Of a stretch of 62,000 bases of DNA, positions 45,315 to 55,727 are shown piece by piece. The notes beneath the pieces were generated by a model, which was not told the origin of the DNA, did no database searches, and saw nothing but the letters and a program-made list of their open reading frames with translations. Each line of letters starts with the position of its first letter. The stretch's first letter is position 1. The position numbers and the translations under genes were made by a program. The stretch comes from Adiantum capillus-veneris (taxonomy: Eukaryota > Streptophyta > Polypodiopsida > Polypodiales > Pteridaceae): positions 71,211,410-71,273,409 of the forward strand of contig CM043960.1 of assembly GCA_014529385.2 (NCBI GenBank), in the 5' to 3' direction.

Positions 45315-45824
45315 TTTGGCAGTGTTCTGTATCACTCAAGGAAAGAACCACAATAACCACATAATTTTTTTTTGCTTGTTGAGGTCGCACAAACCCAAGT
45401 TCACTTGGGTGTGTCGATTCCTAATCGTGTTTTTGAAGAGTGACAGGAATCCCATGAAAAAAAGGGCTTGTCCAGCCTCCCCTTGTGCCTCTTTTTACTC
45501 ATTGAGAGTGGACCGTACACTTAGCGGCCGGCCAATCGACGTGAGGTGGGAAAAAGCAACCTTGGTGTGAGAGCAAGGCCGCCAAGGGGTGCGCCCGCTG
45601 AAAGGAGTAGAACTCGGGTGAAGAGAAGATCCTTCTCAAACACAGATTGCAAGCGAAAGAAAACCTCAAGAACCTCAAGAACCTCAAGACACTCAAGAAC
45701 TCAAGAACCTCAAGACCCTCAAGAACCCAAGTTCCTCGTGAACTTAAGAACCAAAGATCATAGAGAATGGTCATCACTCAAAGCGGAATGGATACTTCAC
45801 TTGGAGGTGATGAGCATGAGAGAG

Positions 45825-47809
45825 TGTCACATACGGGAGCGCATAGCAATATAAAATATACTCGGATAAATAAAATTTATCACTTAATATTGAAGCCAGA
45901 GGATATAGAGAGAAATAGATAGAGAGAGAGAGATAAAGTGAGAAGATCGACACAGTACTGGGGACCAGAAGATGGGCTGGTCCTCCCCCGTAATAGTATC
46001 TTTATTACTGAGGAGAAGTCTATACAAGCACTTGAACCGAACGTATTACCATGTTCGTTCTAGAATAAGACTTGATGGTTCCCGGAAGCCTCAACTTCCG
46101 ATTCCTAGGGCAAAACCCTATTCCAAGGAACTTCCGTTCCTTATTCCAATTCCTCGAGAATCAAGGTTCTCGCCTCTGGATCTCACCTTCCAGACTCAAG
46201 GCATGGCATCCCTGCAACTCTTTTCCAACTCTCTTTCCAGAGTTCTCTTCCCGTAGAACAACTCTGCTTTCCCGGACACGAAGTCCTTACTTGGGAATCC
46301 CAACTTCCGGATCACAACTTGAGAGACTACCTCTCTCCGATCCGTGGATCTACTTCCCAAACTCGGGTACGAAACCCTTGGGCTGATCTGGCTCTAGTTC
46401 CTCAGAGCGCTTTTCTCCTGCAGAGGCTCATACCTTCCTCTGCGCCTACTCCCTCACTAAGAGGAAGTACACCTGCAAACAAATACTCAGAGTTCATAAC
46501 ATGAAAAATCGTTACCTTCAAAGTCTGGACGCTCGAAACGCAACTCCGTTCTCGAAAAGCAATTCCCCGGAAGAGATCTCTCCATAGAAAATCCTCTCTT
46601 CCAATCCTACACACAAAAGAGGTGTGTTCTCGGGTTCCTTCTCGTAAATCAGCCCCGTCTACGACGTTTATGGGCTGAAAACAGAGAAAAACAGCAACTT
46701 GTCGCGATGGAAACACGCTTCGTAGGCACTTCTTCGCGAGGGAACTCGCGCACTGGGTCTTGGCGACATCTGGTACACTTGGGGCAGCCATGGGCATCAC
46801 CGGCAACGTCTTCTTTACGGCTGGAATTTGCAGCAGCATCTCCTCCTTGCAAAGATTGGTCCTCCTCTCTGAGTGAGGGCATGTGATGCTTTTATAGCTC
46901 CTAGCCACGAGCACGAATAGCTGCTCGCGTAGAGATCGCAGCCGTTTTTTTTTTTTAAAAAAAAAAATTTTAAATAAATTTTTTTTTCGCCGTTCTGTAA
47001 GAAAAATAGAAAGAGAAAATTCTAGTTGATCTGTTGCCTTATTTATCAGATGGCTGCCCACTTATTAAGTGGGTGACCGGCGTATTTTAAAAATAGTATG
47101 AACCTGCCCAAAAACTCAATAAAACCTTTTAAGTTAAAAACAATGCTTTCACAGCACTTCCGAGGCATCCCTGGATGCAATCACATGCACAGTTGCAATG
47201 CAGACATAAACTTCCTCGCGGGAAAGCATCTGCTTTCCCGCTTTCTCAGAAAGCATCTGTTTTTCCTCAAAGTTTCGTCTGAACCCATCTTCATTCAAGT
47301 GCTTGCTTTTCCTTGTGCACAATTCTAACACAGCTCGGAATTTCCTCCCGACTATGGATATTCCCTTTTTGATGCACCTGTCACCCACCTTGCGACGCAT
47401 CAGGAATACCCACACCTAGTCCTTTCCTACCGAACTTACGGTACAATCTCCTTCACGATGCTCTATGTCACCCATCCTATGACGCATCAGAGATGTCCGT
47501 TCCCGGATGGTCGGATACTTCTTTCCGATGCTCCCTGTCACCCATCCGATGTGACGCATCAGAAGTACCCGTTCCTGGTGGCCTTACAGATATTCCTGTT
47601 CTCAGTGTTCCCGTCATTACTTTAAATGATGCACTAGGAATACTCTGTACTCAGATGTTTCCAGTGAGAAAAGCCCTCTCACTTAAAATTCCAATAATTC
47701 ATTTAGAATTATTTTTCCTTGGTGTTCCAAGCGAGAAAACCCTCTCACTTATAAATCCAATAATTCATTTAGAATTATTTTTCTGTAAGATAAAGCCAAT
47801 TTAGCAACA
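45825..47809 (-). mobile_element. Solo LTR (1985 bp) nested in the non-autonomous element
   Basis: In minus orientation it begins TGTTGCTAAATTGG (47809 down) and ends at 45825. It is flanked by a perfect 5-base duplication GAGAG (45820-45824 and 47810-47814). Its first kilobase matches the 3' LTR of the element at 61191 onward: the repeated cgtcac/gggtgac motifs, the gcatctgctttcccgcgagg region, and the TATA region (46890-46896 here, 61920-61926 there). No internal sequence is present, so it arose by LTR-LTR recombination after a full insertion. A poly(A/T)-rich patch lies at 46946-46986. Confidence 0.92.
46890..46896 (-). promoter_or_regulatory. TATA box of the solo LTR
   Basis: On the minus strand this reads TATAAAA, within gctataaaagcatc. 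It occupies the place equivalent to ctataaaagagg at 61919 in the related 3' LTR. Confidence 0.6.
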
Positions 47810-48882
47810 GAGAGGCGAAGAAGAATTTTCCCCACCAGGAGGTTTTTTTGACCCTTCCCTATCTACGACAAAGATTGCACTAACTCCTATGGAGGAGTTG
47901 GAGCTAATGTTTCTGGAATAGAATTTAGAACGCGAAGCAAGAAATGCAGCAAGAATGGCAGAAATGAAACGCAGACACGCAGAAGACAAAGCAGAACGAG
48001 AAGCAGAAAGAAAGGCAAGACAATAACAGAGCGAGCGACGCATGCAAGAGTTCTTGCGACTTTTTTCTCAAGTGCAGGCAACGATGCAAGAGATTCGGGA
48101 AAAGGAGACTCTCTCAGTCTCTTCTTCTCCAAAGCATGATACACAGGATTTGCATGATTGTGTGAAGCATGATGATGATTTGATTGACAATGACTTGCAT
48201 GATGATTTGAATGACAATGATAAGCATGATGATTTGGATGCCAATGATTTGCATAGTGATTTGGATGACAATGATAAGCATGATGATTTGCATGATCAAG
48301 ATGTGATTTCTCACAAGCATGATGAGTTGCATGAAGAAGATGTGATTGTTCACAAGGATGATGTGTTAGTGGATGCTTTTTCTAGCGAAGCTAACCTCGT
48401 TGTAGATTCGATCAATCACAAAGAACCGATCTTGGCTTTCGAGTCGAGGTCCAAAGAATCCCCACAGTAGGATTTGATCATTCAGGAAAAACCGATCTTG
48501 GCTCTCTAGCCTAGGTCCAAAGAACCCTCACAGGAAGTATTATGTGTTCGCATGATTGATACGCACGCATTGTTTGAATGTTTCATTCGTGATCGTTTCC
48601 TGTATTTTAGTCAGTATCGTTATGTGATCCCTTTTCCTAGGCATGACATATTGTATGTTGAGCACGTTTCTCTTATGGATGAGCACGAATGTATGCGGAT
48701 TCTTCATGAAAAGCTGAAAAGTATGCATTCAAGGAAGTCACATTCCATGTATCTTCTTTGGCATGATACAGTTGTAGAAAGAGCACATGAAAGTATGAGC
48801 ACCAAGCATAGGCATTTCCGTTGTGAATTGCCACAGCTGATTGTCTTAGATCAGAAGAGAAAGATTCGATCTCATTGTTTAC

Positions 48883-49278
48883 GTGTGTGGTGAACGGTTT
48901 GGCACTTCGTCTCTTTGTTCATCTACATTGCATGCACAGTCTTTGAGGAAGACAAGATTTTTTCCACTCACTTTATATGGAATGGGTATGTTCATGGTTT
49001 TGTGTTGGAAATGGTTTCAGGAATTTTCAGCCATGGAGATTCTTGAAGAAGAAAGAAGCATGACTAAAGACGAAGTTGAAGCATCGAAGGAGCCACATAA
49101 GACTTTGTGTCGCTTTCAGCGCGGCCCAAAGAAGCAAGCGTTGCCAACCTTTATGAAGTTCAAGTACCACACGACCCACACATCAGAGTGGGCCGGCGAG
49201 GAGTCCCTTCCAGGATTCCGGATGTTATTGGCGATCTCCCTCGATGCCATACAGCTCGGTACTAGTACCTCACTTTAA
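48883..49278 (+). pseudogene. Downstream ORF of the non-autonomous element
   Basis: This 131-codon frame overlaps the end of the previous one and is shifted, so it may be its continuation. It contains a Trp/Phe-rich start (MVLCWKWFQEFSAMEILEEE) and a basic segment (HKTLCRFQRGPKKQALPTFM). It ends just before the purine tract. No family is recognised. Confidence 0.4.
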
Positions 49279-49289
49279 AAAGGAGGGGA
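49277..49289 (+). promoter_or_regulatory. Polypurine tract of the non-autonomous element
   Basis: The sequence aaaaaggagggga lies directly before the 3' LTR and is a typical plus-strand primer. Confidence 0.9.
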
Positions 49290-50469
49290 TGTCACATGAC
49301 ACATCCAACCCTATGTGTCCGTGGACAAGCTACACCATAACAGGGTTTCCGTCAGTCCAGTCAGTCTAGATTAGAAGTGATCTGGCACTTTTGTGAGTCT
49401 ATTCGTAGACCGTGCATGCCCAGTCACTTAGCATAGATGCATATCCTCTGGTTGCACACAACATGATCATCAGTATTCCCATCAGAATCCATTAGAATCA
49501 GTTAGGGGAATTTTCTAGTGCATTTAGCCTATTTTTCCTATTTTTGACATTTTTCACTTATTAATTTAAGTGACTTCCCAACAAAAGTAGGTAGGGCAAT
49601 TTTGCTAAGTTAATATATAAGTAACCCTAGGCTAGCACTCTTGGGCAGATGAGTAAGGAGTACAACAGGCCCCAAGCAGCAGGTACTCCCCTCTCTCAGC
49701 AAGACCTCTCCAAGCTTCCCTTGGCGAGCCCAGAATCCCCTACAGCCTAGCGTTTTCTCAATCCAGCAGAAGCACTTCAGCGTTTTGCATGTGTAGCAGA
49801 ATCGCCCCAGATCAGCACTTCAGTCCTAGCGTTTTTGCCATCGCTAGCAGTCCCCCTAGCCTAGCGTTTTCAGCCTTGCTATCATCGCCAACATCCCCAA
49901 GGTACCCACCGTTTTCACTAACGCTACAAGGAACATCAGTGTTGTCATTTTCAGCCGGCCCTAGATACTTGCATATACTCGGTATTTTTCAGTCCGAAAA
50001 CAACATACTAAATCAGCGTTTTCAGCCCTCAAAAACAGCAGTCAAATCAGTGTTTTTCAGCAGCCTGAATTAGTCCCAGACTTTCAGCCATAGCATTTTT
50101 ATGGACAACAGATAGAAGACCGCAGATTTCAGCCCTTGAGTCGTCGTCGCCAACATAGTCCCAAGTTGCATCAGTTCCATGCATCGTCATTGTACCACTT
50201 TGTGCAATCATAAGTAGACCACTCTCGTCGACGAGAGTGGGGCCTTCAGAGGAGGGTTTTACGTCTCTGGTCTCATATTCTTTTTTCTCTCTTATCTCTC
50301 AGTCTCGTACACTTGCACGCACAGTGTCCATTCACTTTGTTTGTGATCATAGCACTCTCTCATTAAGAACGGAAGGCTCTCCCTTCCATAAGAACAAAAG
50401 GAACCTTGAGCGCAGTTCGGAGCACTCATCTTGAGCAAAGCACAAACATTCATTCCGCTGCACGTAACA
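49290..50469 (+). repeat. 3' LTR of the non-autonomous element
   Basis: The LTR is 1180 bases and homologous to 44054-45301. It lacks a segment of about 55 bases and differs by many substitutions, so this insertion is much older than the 23.4 kb chromovirus. Confidence 0.92.
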
Positions 50470-53400
50470 CACTCTCTCTCTTTCTTTCCTTCACAATATA
50501 ATTCATTTCTCCTATCTTTGAGTACTCTCCACTTATTTCCTTCATAGCTAGCTTTACCTACTTATAGCAATCGCCATAATATCTCTCTCTAATTTTCTTG
50601 ATTAGATAACACAAATGTCATTCAATCCCCTACCAGTATGCCAAATCGATATCAATTAAACACTGCTTTGAAGCAGGAGTACGCTATTGTGTGATGTAGC
50701 ATATCTAATCCCAATGTTGCAGATCAGCTGGATATAAGGCAATCAACGTATGAATTGATGGCAATATTTACCGTGGCAATCTAATGACCAATGCATCACC
50801 ACCCTTTCGTAACATCACTGAGCTGCTGCATTTTATTGGAGATGGGAGAGATGGGTCGTTTGGCTTTTTTTGGAGATTGTATTCAACTTTCGTCAATGAA
50901 AGAGAAGCAAGAAAACATCTCTCTGCTGCCTATTTGTCATTGCAAGAGAAGACATTCAGCAAGTCAGAGAAGAAGCCAATGAGAAGACAAAGCAACGGAA
51001 CGATGAGATCGGGAAGCTTAATAAAAAAGTAGAGCATCAAAAAATGGAGCAAGAGAGCTGGCTACTCAATTACGTTCAGCTACAACACATTGCACGTAAT
51101 ATACATCGGTAAATCAATCATCTCATACACATTCCATTGGGCTACCACATTCGTAAGCACAAGAGACACGCGATGTCTATCCTGTCTTCAAGTGGTAGAG
51201 CTTGAAAGAAACGTATCCGTCAAACTCGGTAAGGATACAAATGCAAGCTTTTAATTTTCTACATTTTCTGTAGGTTATTGTAATATTATTTCAATATGCA
51301 GGAACTTGGCTCGGATGATGATAGAAAACGATTCCGATGCTCAAATGACTAGACATACTGTGTTGTAGTATATCATCAAGCCAAAGGAGTTGGTGAAGCT
51401 ATTACATGATCCATCCAATGCTGGCATTGCTAATGTTTTGCGCCAAAAGTATTTTAGTGAGCGAAAGAGCATTGTGTCCCTTCAAGAGATGATGACATCG
51501 CATGAATAAGTTTCAAGGCCTACGAAGCTTTGTAGTATATCATCAAGCCAAAGGAGTTGGTGAAGCTATTACATGATCCATCCAATGCTGGCATTGCTAA
51601 TGTTTTGCGCCAAAAGTATTTTAGTGAGCTAAAGAGCATTGTGTCCCTTCAAGAGATGATGACATCGCATGAATAAGTTTCAAGGCCTACGAAGCTTTGT
51701 ACAGAATTGTCACACTAGGTCACAGGGAATAAGGTTTGTTTAGGTTGCTGTCAACACCTTACAATGTCAACGTTGCAAAGAATTGCACCAATAACGAGGT
51801 TGCAAACTTGTTGTATGGATTTCAATATGTGGAGGATGCCATGCCATTAGAAGATAGCAAATCCTTCCGTTACAAACGAGTTCAACAATGTGTATATTGA
51901 CTTGTTGAAGCTCTAGGAGTCCATGATTAGATTTTAAGGATTGACACAGGAAGAGTGTGATGGCAAAGTAAGGTCAATGGCTCGAAAGGGTAAGCGTTAC
52001 GCTTATGAACAGGGCCTAGGTAGAGGTCGATGTTGAGCTAAATATCAACAAGAAGGGAAACATCTATTTAGATATTTATTCAGAGAAAAATATTTGGTGG
52101 TGCACCTTTTCATCACACCCCAATCGTTGATGTCATTCAGCAACAACAAGAAGGACAACGATTGCAAGATTCAGGTCTGGGTACGTTCCATGTTGAGTGA
52201 AATTTGGCAGGAGACTTGAAAACTCTCAAGCGTATGTTAAGATGCAAGCAAGGTGCAATGACCCTCTTTCCATGTATTTATTGATGCCACATTAAAGTGT
52301 CATTGTGAACTGAGGGCAAGGGTGCGAAGATCAGCAAGTCAAACGGCGGCAAGGGTAAGGGTGACAAAGCTGTAGTCAACTCCGTGAAAGGTGAACCCAC
52401 TACACAAAAAGTGGGTAAAGCACTACAATGATGGTTTCAAGGTATCCTCAGGTATAACCAAAGTGTACTCCCTAATCGAAACATGGATGATCCAAATTGG
52501 GATCCTATTTTATCAATTTCACTGATAAATGTGCATGTGTGTACCCTTCATGCCTGTCTACGAATTCTTGATAAGTTGCTTATGCTCCATATTAATTATA
52601 TTTGGAATATGGAGCCTCTAAAAAGAAGAGAAGAGAACTTGAATCTATTCTATCAAGTGTTGGTCTACATGGGGTTGCAACAACTGAGCTATCAAAGGAC
52701 AAGAAGGCATTTGGAAGTACACAGGATCATCCTAATAAAATATGTATGGGTGGTAATAAAGCTAGGCATTTGCTTTCAGACTATTCTGACTTCCAAAGTC
52801 CCAATGAGTTTCAGTTGTGAAAAAATGTGTCTGATTTATTACCACCTACAGAGGTAACGAAACAGTCCTAGGAATTAAGCGTGCTCATGTGTGGCAGTCT
52901 GTAGATGATATTTTTTGTCTGCTTGAAAAGGCAAAGCTAACCTGTGTTGAGATATCCACCTTAAAGGTTGTAATCAATAGTTTCACTGTGCAAATGATGG
53001 ATGCCTAGAGAAAGACGCACATAACACACTACATGGTGGGTTGAACACTTCACATTTGCAGTCAAAAAATATTTGTGTTTCAACTAAAGTTTAATTATTT
53101 TTCAGCACATTCTTTTTGCATATAGTTCATTTTTTATCAACACGTACGGTTCATTGGGCATTTAGAGTAGCAAAGGAATAGAGCACTCACACTATCAAGA
53201 AAAAGCACTGTAATTTAAAAATACACGGCATGAAGGTGGAAGGAAAAAGAGCAATGCCCTACACAAGATGTTCAATTGGTTCTGCAAAGTTTTAGCGGGA
53301 AGAGAGAGGGAGGAGACTAGAGTGCAAAGAAGTTTGAAACGCAGAATAGAGAAAGTGGTTAGTGTGAGGAGATCACTTTGAGTGCAAAAAGATTGATTCC

Positions 53401-53640
53401 GATGATGGTTGAAGACAAGGCGATGAAATGGCAGACGTTGGATGAAAAACTAATAAATTTTTGATACTAACCACTTCTATTGTAAACATGCATTGTAATG
53501 CCAAGTGATTTGTTGACGTCCCAATCAGTGGTTCCGTGGGTCAAGTTTCGTCTATTTTGGAGTTTTTATTTTCTTTTATTGATATTATTGAGTTTTTAAG
53601 TTTTTTTAAAAGAAATATTTAAGTATTGTATAAGCCAAAA
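50470..53640 (+). other. Decayed coding-like sequence of unknown origin
   Basis: Plus-strand frames between stops give plausible protein pieces. Examples are FRNITELLHFIGDGRDGSFG (about 50800), KPKELVKLLHDPSNAGIANV (about 51380, duplicated), VANLLYGFQYVEDAMPLEDS (about 51800) and LESILSSVGLHGVATTELSK (about 52630). None matches a family I know. The order on one strand suggests a single decayed element or gene of about 2.5 kb. From 53020 to 53640 nothing coding is seen. Confidence 0.35.
51364..51697. repeat. Near-perfect 167-bp tandem duplication
   Basis: Bases 51364-51530 recur at 51531-51697 with one difference noticed (gagcgaaag versus gagctaaag). The unit length is not a multiple of three. 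Confidence 0.93.
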
Positions 53641-54186
53641 CTCACAATGTGAAGTTCATTTCTTGTTTGCATATTCTAGAATATCCTCTCGAGCACAAAT
53701 TAGCACACACTCATATCTTGCACGACATGGACGATTCAAGACCACTACGCACATCGATGTCACAACAACCACTTATACCACTGAAAATCCGTAGCCAGCA
53801 CATCATGCAGAATGTACAACTTAAAATCCACATTCTTAGCCACATGTGGATAACCCAACACCGCTCGAGATGCCCAACAGCCTTCCCAACCATCGAATCC
53901 AGATGATCAAATCACCATGCGACAGATTTTTGGTGACCTCGCATTACTAAATCATGCCATTCTTTGCTACATCCCCCACCAATTTCATCTCTACATAGAT
54001 CCACACAAGAAACAAGAACAATCGAAGAGGAATATCGGGGTCTGTTGCAAAATCCGGGGCCCTCACCTGCCGTCACAGCACTTGGCACTCAGGCAACCAC
54101 AAAAATCATGCCGCGAAGATTGAACCGCGATTCAAACAAAGGGTAATTAAAGTAATACCATGCGACCATGTTTCTAAAGCACAAGA
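53641..54186 (+). other. Unrecognised ORFs upstream of the histone-like region
   Basis: Short frames at 53649-53906 and 53917-54123 show no motif. A basic start (MPRRLNRDSNKG, 54108) lies just ahead of the lysine-rich tail of the histone-like pseudogene and could be the remnant of its N-terminus. Confidence 0.3.
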
Positions 54187-54873
54187 GGCCAAGAGAAGGA
54201 AGAAAATGAAAGGTAAAAAGGAAGCACAAAGAATGCAGGAAGAATAGAGAAGACAAAGGGAGCAAGAGAAGTGGTAGAGAGCCGAGGCCAAGAGAGCTCA
54301 CTTGGCTAATTTACAAGCACGAGCAGAGGCAAAGAGAAAAGCGGTAGAGGATAGAGCTTAGGCCATTCCACAAGCAAAGGCTTGGAGCTCAAGGCCTTCT
54401 AAAATTCCTCAAAGAGCCAAACAATATGCAAAGAGGAAGAAGGACAAGGTGACGCCCACTAAAGAACAACGGGCCCAAGAGGAGAGGAGAAAAAAGTACA
54501 AAAATGATCCTCCTCAATGGGTCAGACAAATGGTTCCTCCATACCGTCAACAACACAAAAGAAACAGAGATGGAAGCCAAACACAGTTGCTTTGTAGGAG
54601 ATCCGAAAGTATTAGAAGAGCACTGAGCCAATCATACCCAAAGCGGCATTCTCTCGGATGGTGAGAGAGATAATGGATGAATACAATGATTTCATTAGAC
54701 GCATACAATGCGCATCTTTACTGGCTCTACAGGATGTCGTTGATGACATTTTGATACAACTATTTCAGGATAGCATTTCCTGTATAGTGCATGATAAGCG
54801 TGTAACCCTAAAAAATATGGATTTAGCTCTAGCAATCAATTTGCGAAATGAAGGGGGCCTTCATAAGAATTAG
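54187..54873 (+). pseudogene. Centromeric histone H3 (CENH3)-like pseudogene
   Basis: The histone fold is read in one frame from about 54556 to the TAG after 54873. It runs PNTVAL, stop, EIRKY, stop, then KSTEPIIPKAAFSRMVREI, then CASLLALQDVVDDILIQLFQ, DSISCIVHDKRVTLKNMDLA and LAINLRNEGG. This follows H3 from PGTVALREIRKYQKST to the last helix without gaps. The phrase KSTEP-IP resembles plant CENH3 (KSTEPLIP) more than canonical H3 (KSTELLIRKLPF). Loop 1 has canonical H3 length. Upstream, a Lys/Arg/Glu-rich tail (54187-54560, another frame, with stops) could be the variable CENH3 tail. Two nonsense codons and a frameshift make this copy inactive. Confidence 0.75.
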
Positions 54874-55042
54874 TTTATCCCATGTACCGTCCCTTGATGA
54901 GATTTGTAATCTTATTAAAGAGTTGAATTTCTACCATTCCATGCAATTATAATACTTGATTGTGTACATTGTGTTTATTAAGTATTTGAATTGTTTAAGT
55001 TGTTAAATTTAAACTCTCCTTGACCATGCAAGCAACCGTTGG
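54874..55042. other. A+T-rich spacer
   Basis: No feature is seen between the histone-like stop codon and the palindromic region. Confidence 0.5.
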
Positions 55043-55320
55043 ACATTGTCTTGTGATTTTTTTACAAAACCGGGCGACAGGGGAGACGTACGAAGGCGAC
55101 AGGACGACCACGGGACACGATTACGTCCAACGAGGTCAAACGGTGCAAAAACAACCTTGTGCGCCACAGTGTGCAGGGGGCAGTTTTGACCTGGTTCTCC
55201 TGTGCGTCGTGGCACATGGGGGCGCACCGTCCAATCCCGCCGGGTGCCACTGTGCATCGTGGTTGTCTCGCCGCATCCGTACGTCCCCCTGTTGCTCGCT
55301 TTCGTAAAAAAATCACGAAG
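55043..55320. repeat. Imperfect inverted repeat of about 280 bp
   Basis: Bases from 55043 (ttgtgatttttttacaaaac) through about 55105 match the reverse complement of about 55320-55255 (cgtgatttttttacgaaagc). The agacgtacgaaggcgacagg region pairs with its counterpart. Inner parts (gcgccacagtgtgc; gtcgtggcacatg) are also partly complementary. It is G+C-rich amid A+T-rich flanks. It may be a small terminal-inverted-repeat element (MITE-like), but target duplications could not be fixed. Confidence 0.55.
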
Positions 55321-55484
55321 CGGTGCCCTCTGACCAGTGGACACTCATCTTCTCTGAGTTCTAGTGTTTTGGCAATGTCGTCAAGGAACAAAAAGTTACA
55401 ATCATTCACCACCACTGCATGAAAAGTGAGAATTTGGAGGTCAGGGACTTCCTCCTTAAGAGCAGGTGAGCTCTTACCAATGAA

Positions 55485-55727
55485 ATGGCGCGCACCAAAC
55501 AAACCGTGAAAGAGCATCCGCCTGCCAACAAAAACAGCCTCCAAGGATGTGAGAAGCCGCCATGGCTTAAAGGCACAAGAAAACGGCCACGAATACCTGG
55601 CCGTTCTAGGAACTCTTCTGGCAGTGGGCATGGTGGTAGGGCACGAGAGTCATCAAGGACTGTTGAATCTCCACCTCCTCAAGATATAACACCTAGAAAG
55701 AGAATGAAGCAACGTGCCCAGCGCTAG
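55485..55727 (+). CDS. H3-tail-like ORF beginning MARTKQT
   Basis: This ORF of 80 codons starts at an ATG and opens MARTKQTVKEHPPANKNSLQ. Its first seven residues are identical to the histone H3 tail (MARTKQT), after which it departs. The rest is basic, with SG and SP sites (GRSRNSSGSGHGGRARESSR; RTVESPPPQDITPRKRMKQR). Plant CENH3 proteins begin MARTK and have long variable tails of this kind, so this could be the tail exon of a second CENH3-like copy. The frame stops at TAG but remains open for about 45 codons beyond. No histone fold follows within the next kilobase on this strand. Alternatives are an H3-tail mimic or chance. Confidence 0.45.
   Translation: MARTKQTVKEHPPANKNSLQGCEKPPWLKGTRKRPRIPGRSRNSSGSGHGGRARESSRTVESPPPQDITPRKRMKQRAQR

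Larger units (their letters stand above)
45546..48893 (+). pseudogene. Novel ORF of the non-autonomous element, split by a solo LTR
   Basis: Before the nested insertion the frame reads VRARPPRGAPAERSRTRVKR and SRTSRTSRHSRTQEPQDPQE. It resumes after the solo LTR with EEEFSPPGGFFDPS and a charged helix (NLEREARNAARMAEMKRRHA). The repeat region (48140-48360) has HDD, NDL and DNDKHDDL units rich in Asp and His. A C-terminal domain (DTHALFECFIRDRFLYFSQY; MHSRKSHSMYLLWHDTVVER) ends at 48893. About 450 codons share one frame, with four nonsense codons (near 47921, 48025, 48468, 48507). A 66-base internal repeat lies at 48410-48541. No known domain is recognised. A particle or RNA-binding role is conceivable but unproven. 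Confidence 0.6.
44054..50469 (+). mobile_element. Non-autonomous LTR retrotransposon (LARD-like) with a novel ORF
   Basis: The LTRs at 44054-45301 and 49290-50469 share TGTCAC...TAACA ends. A primer site (45303-45314) and a purine tract (49277-49289) sit in the right places. Flanks CACTA and CACTC agree at four of five positions, consistent with an old target duplication. The internal part is only about 2 kb once the nested solo LTR is set aside, and contains no recognisable gag, protease, RT or integrase. It must have moved using a partner's enzymes. Its single long ORF is described separately. Confidence 0.85.

Noticed and set aside
45972-47415. Several ORFs of 80-220 codons within 45825-47809
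   Set aside because: They lie wholly in the solo LTR and overlap its promoter region. No motif is seen.
54089-54301. Leucine/Phe-rich minus-strand ORFs opposite the basic tail
   Set aside because: They are the complement of Lys/Glu-rich codons of the histone-like tail and would only look like membrane proteins.
55062-55631. 189-codon minus-strand ORF across the palindrome
   Set aside because: It spans the inverted repeat and complements the MARTKQT ORF. Its sequence mirrors itself across the palindrome and shows no domain.
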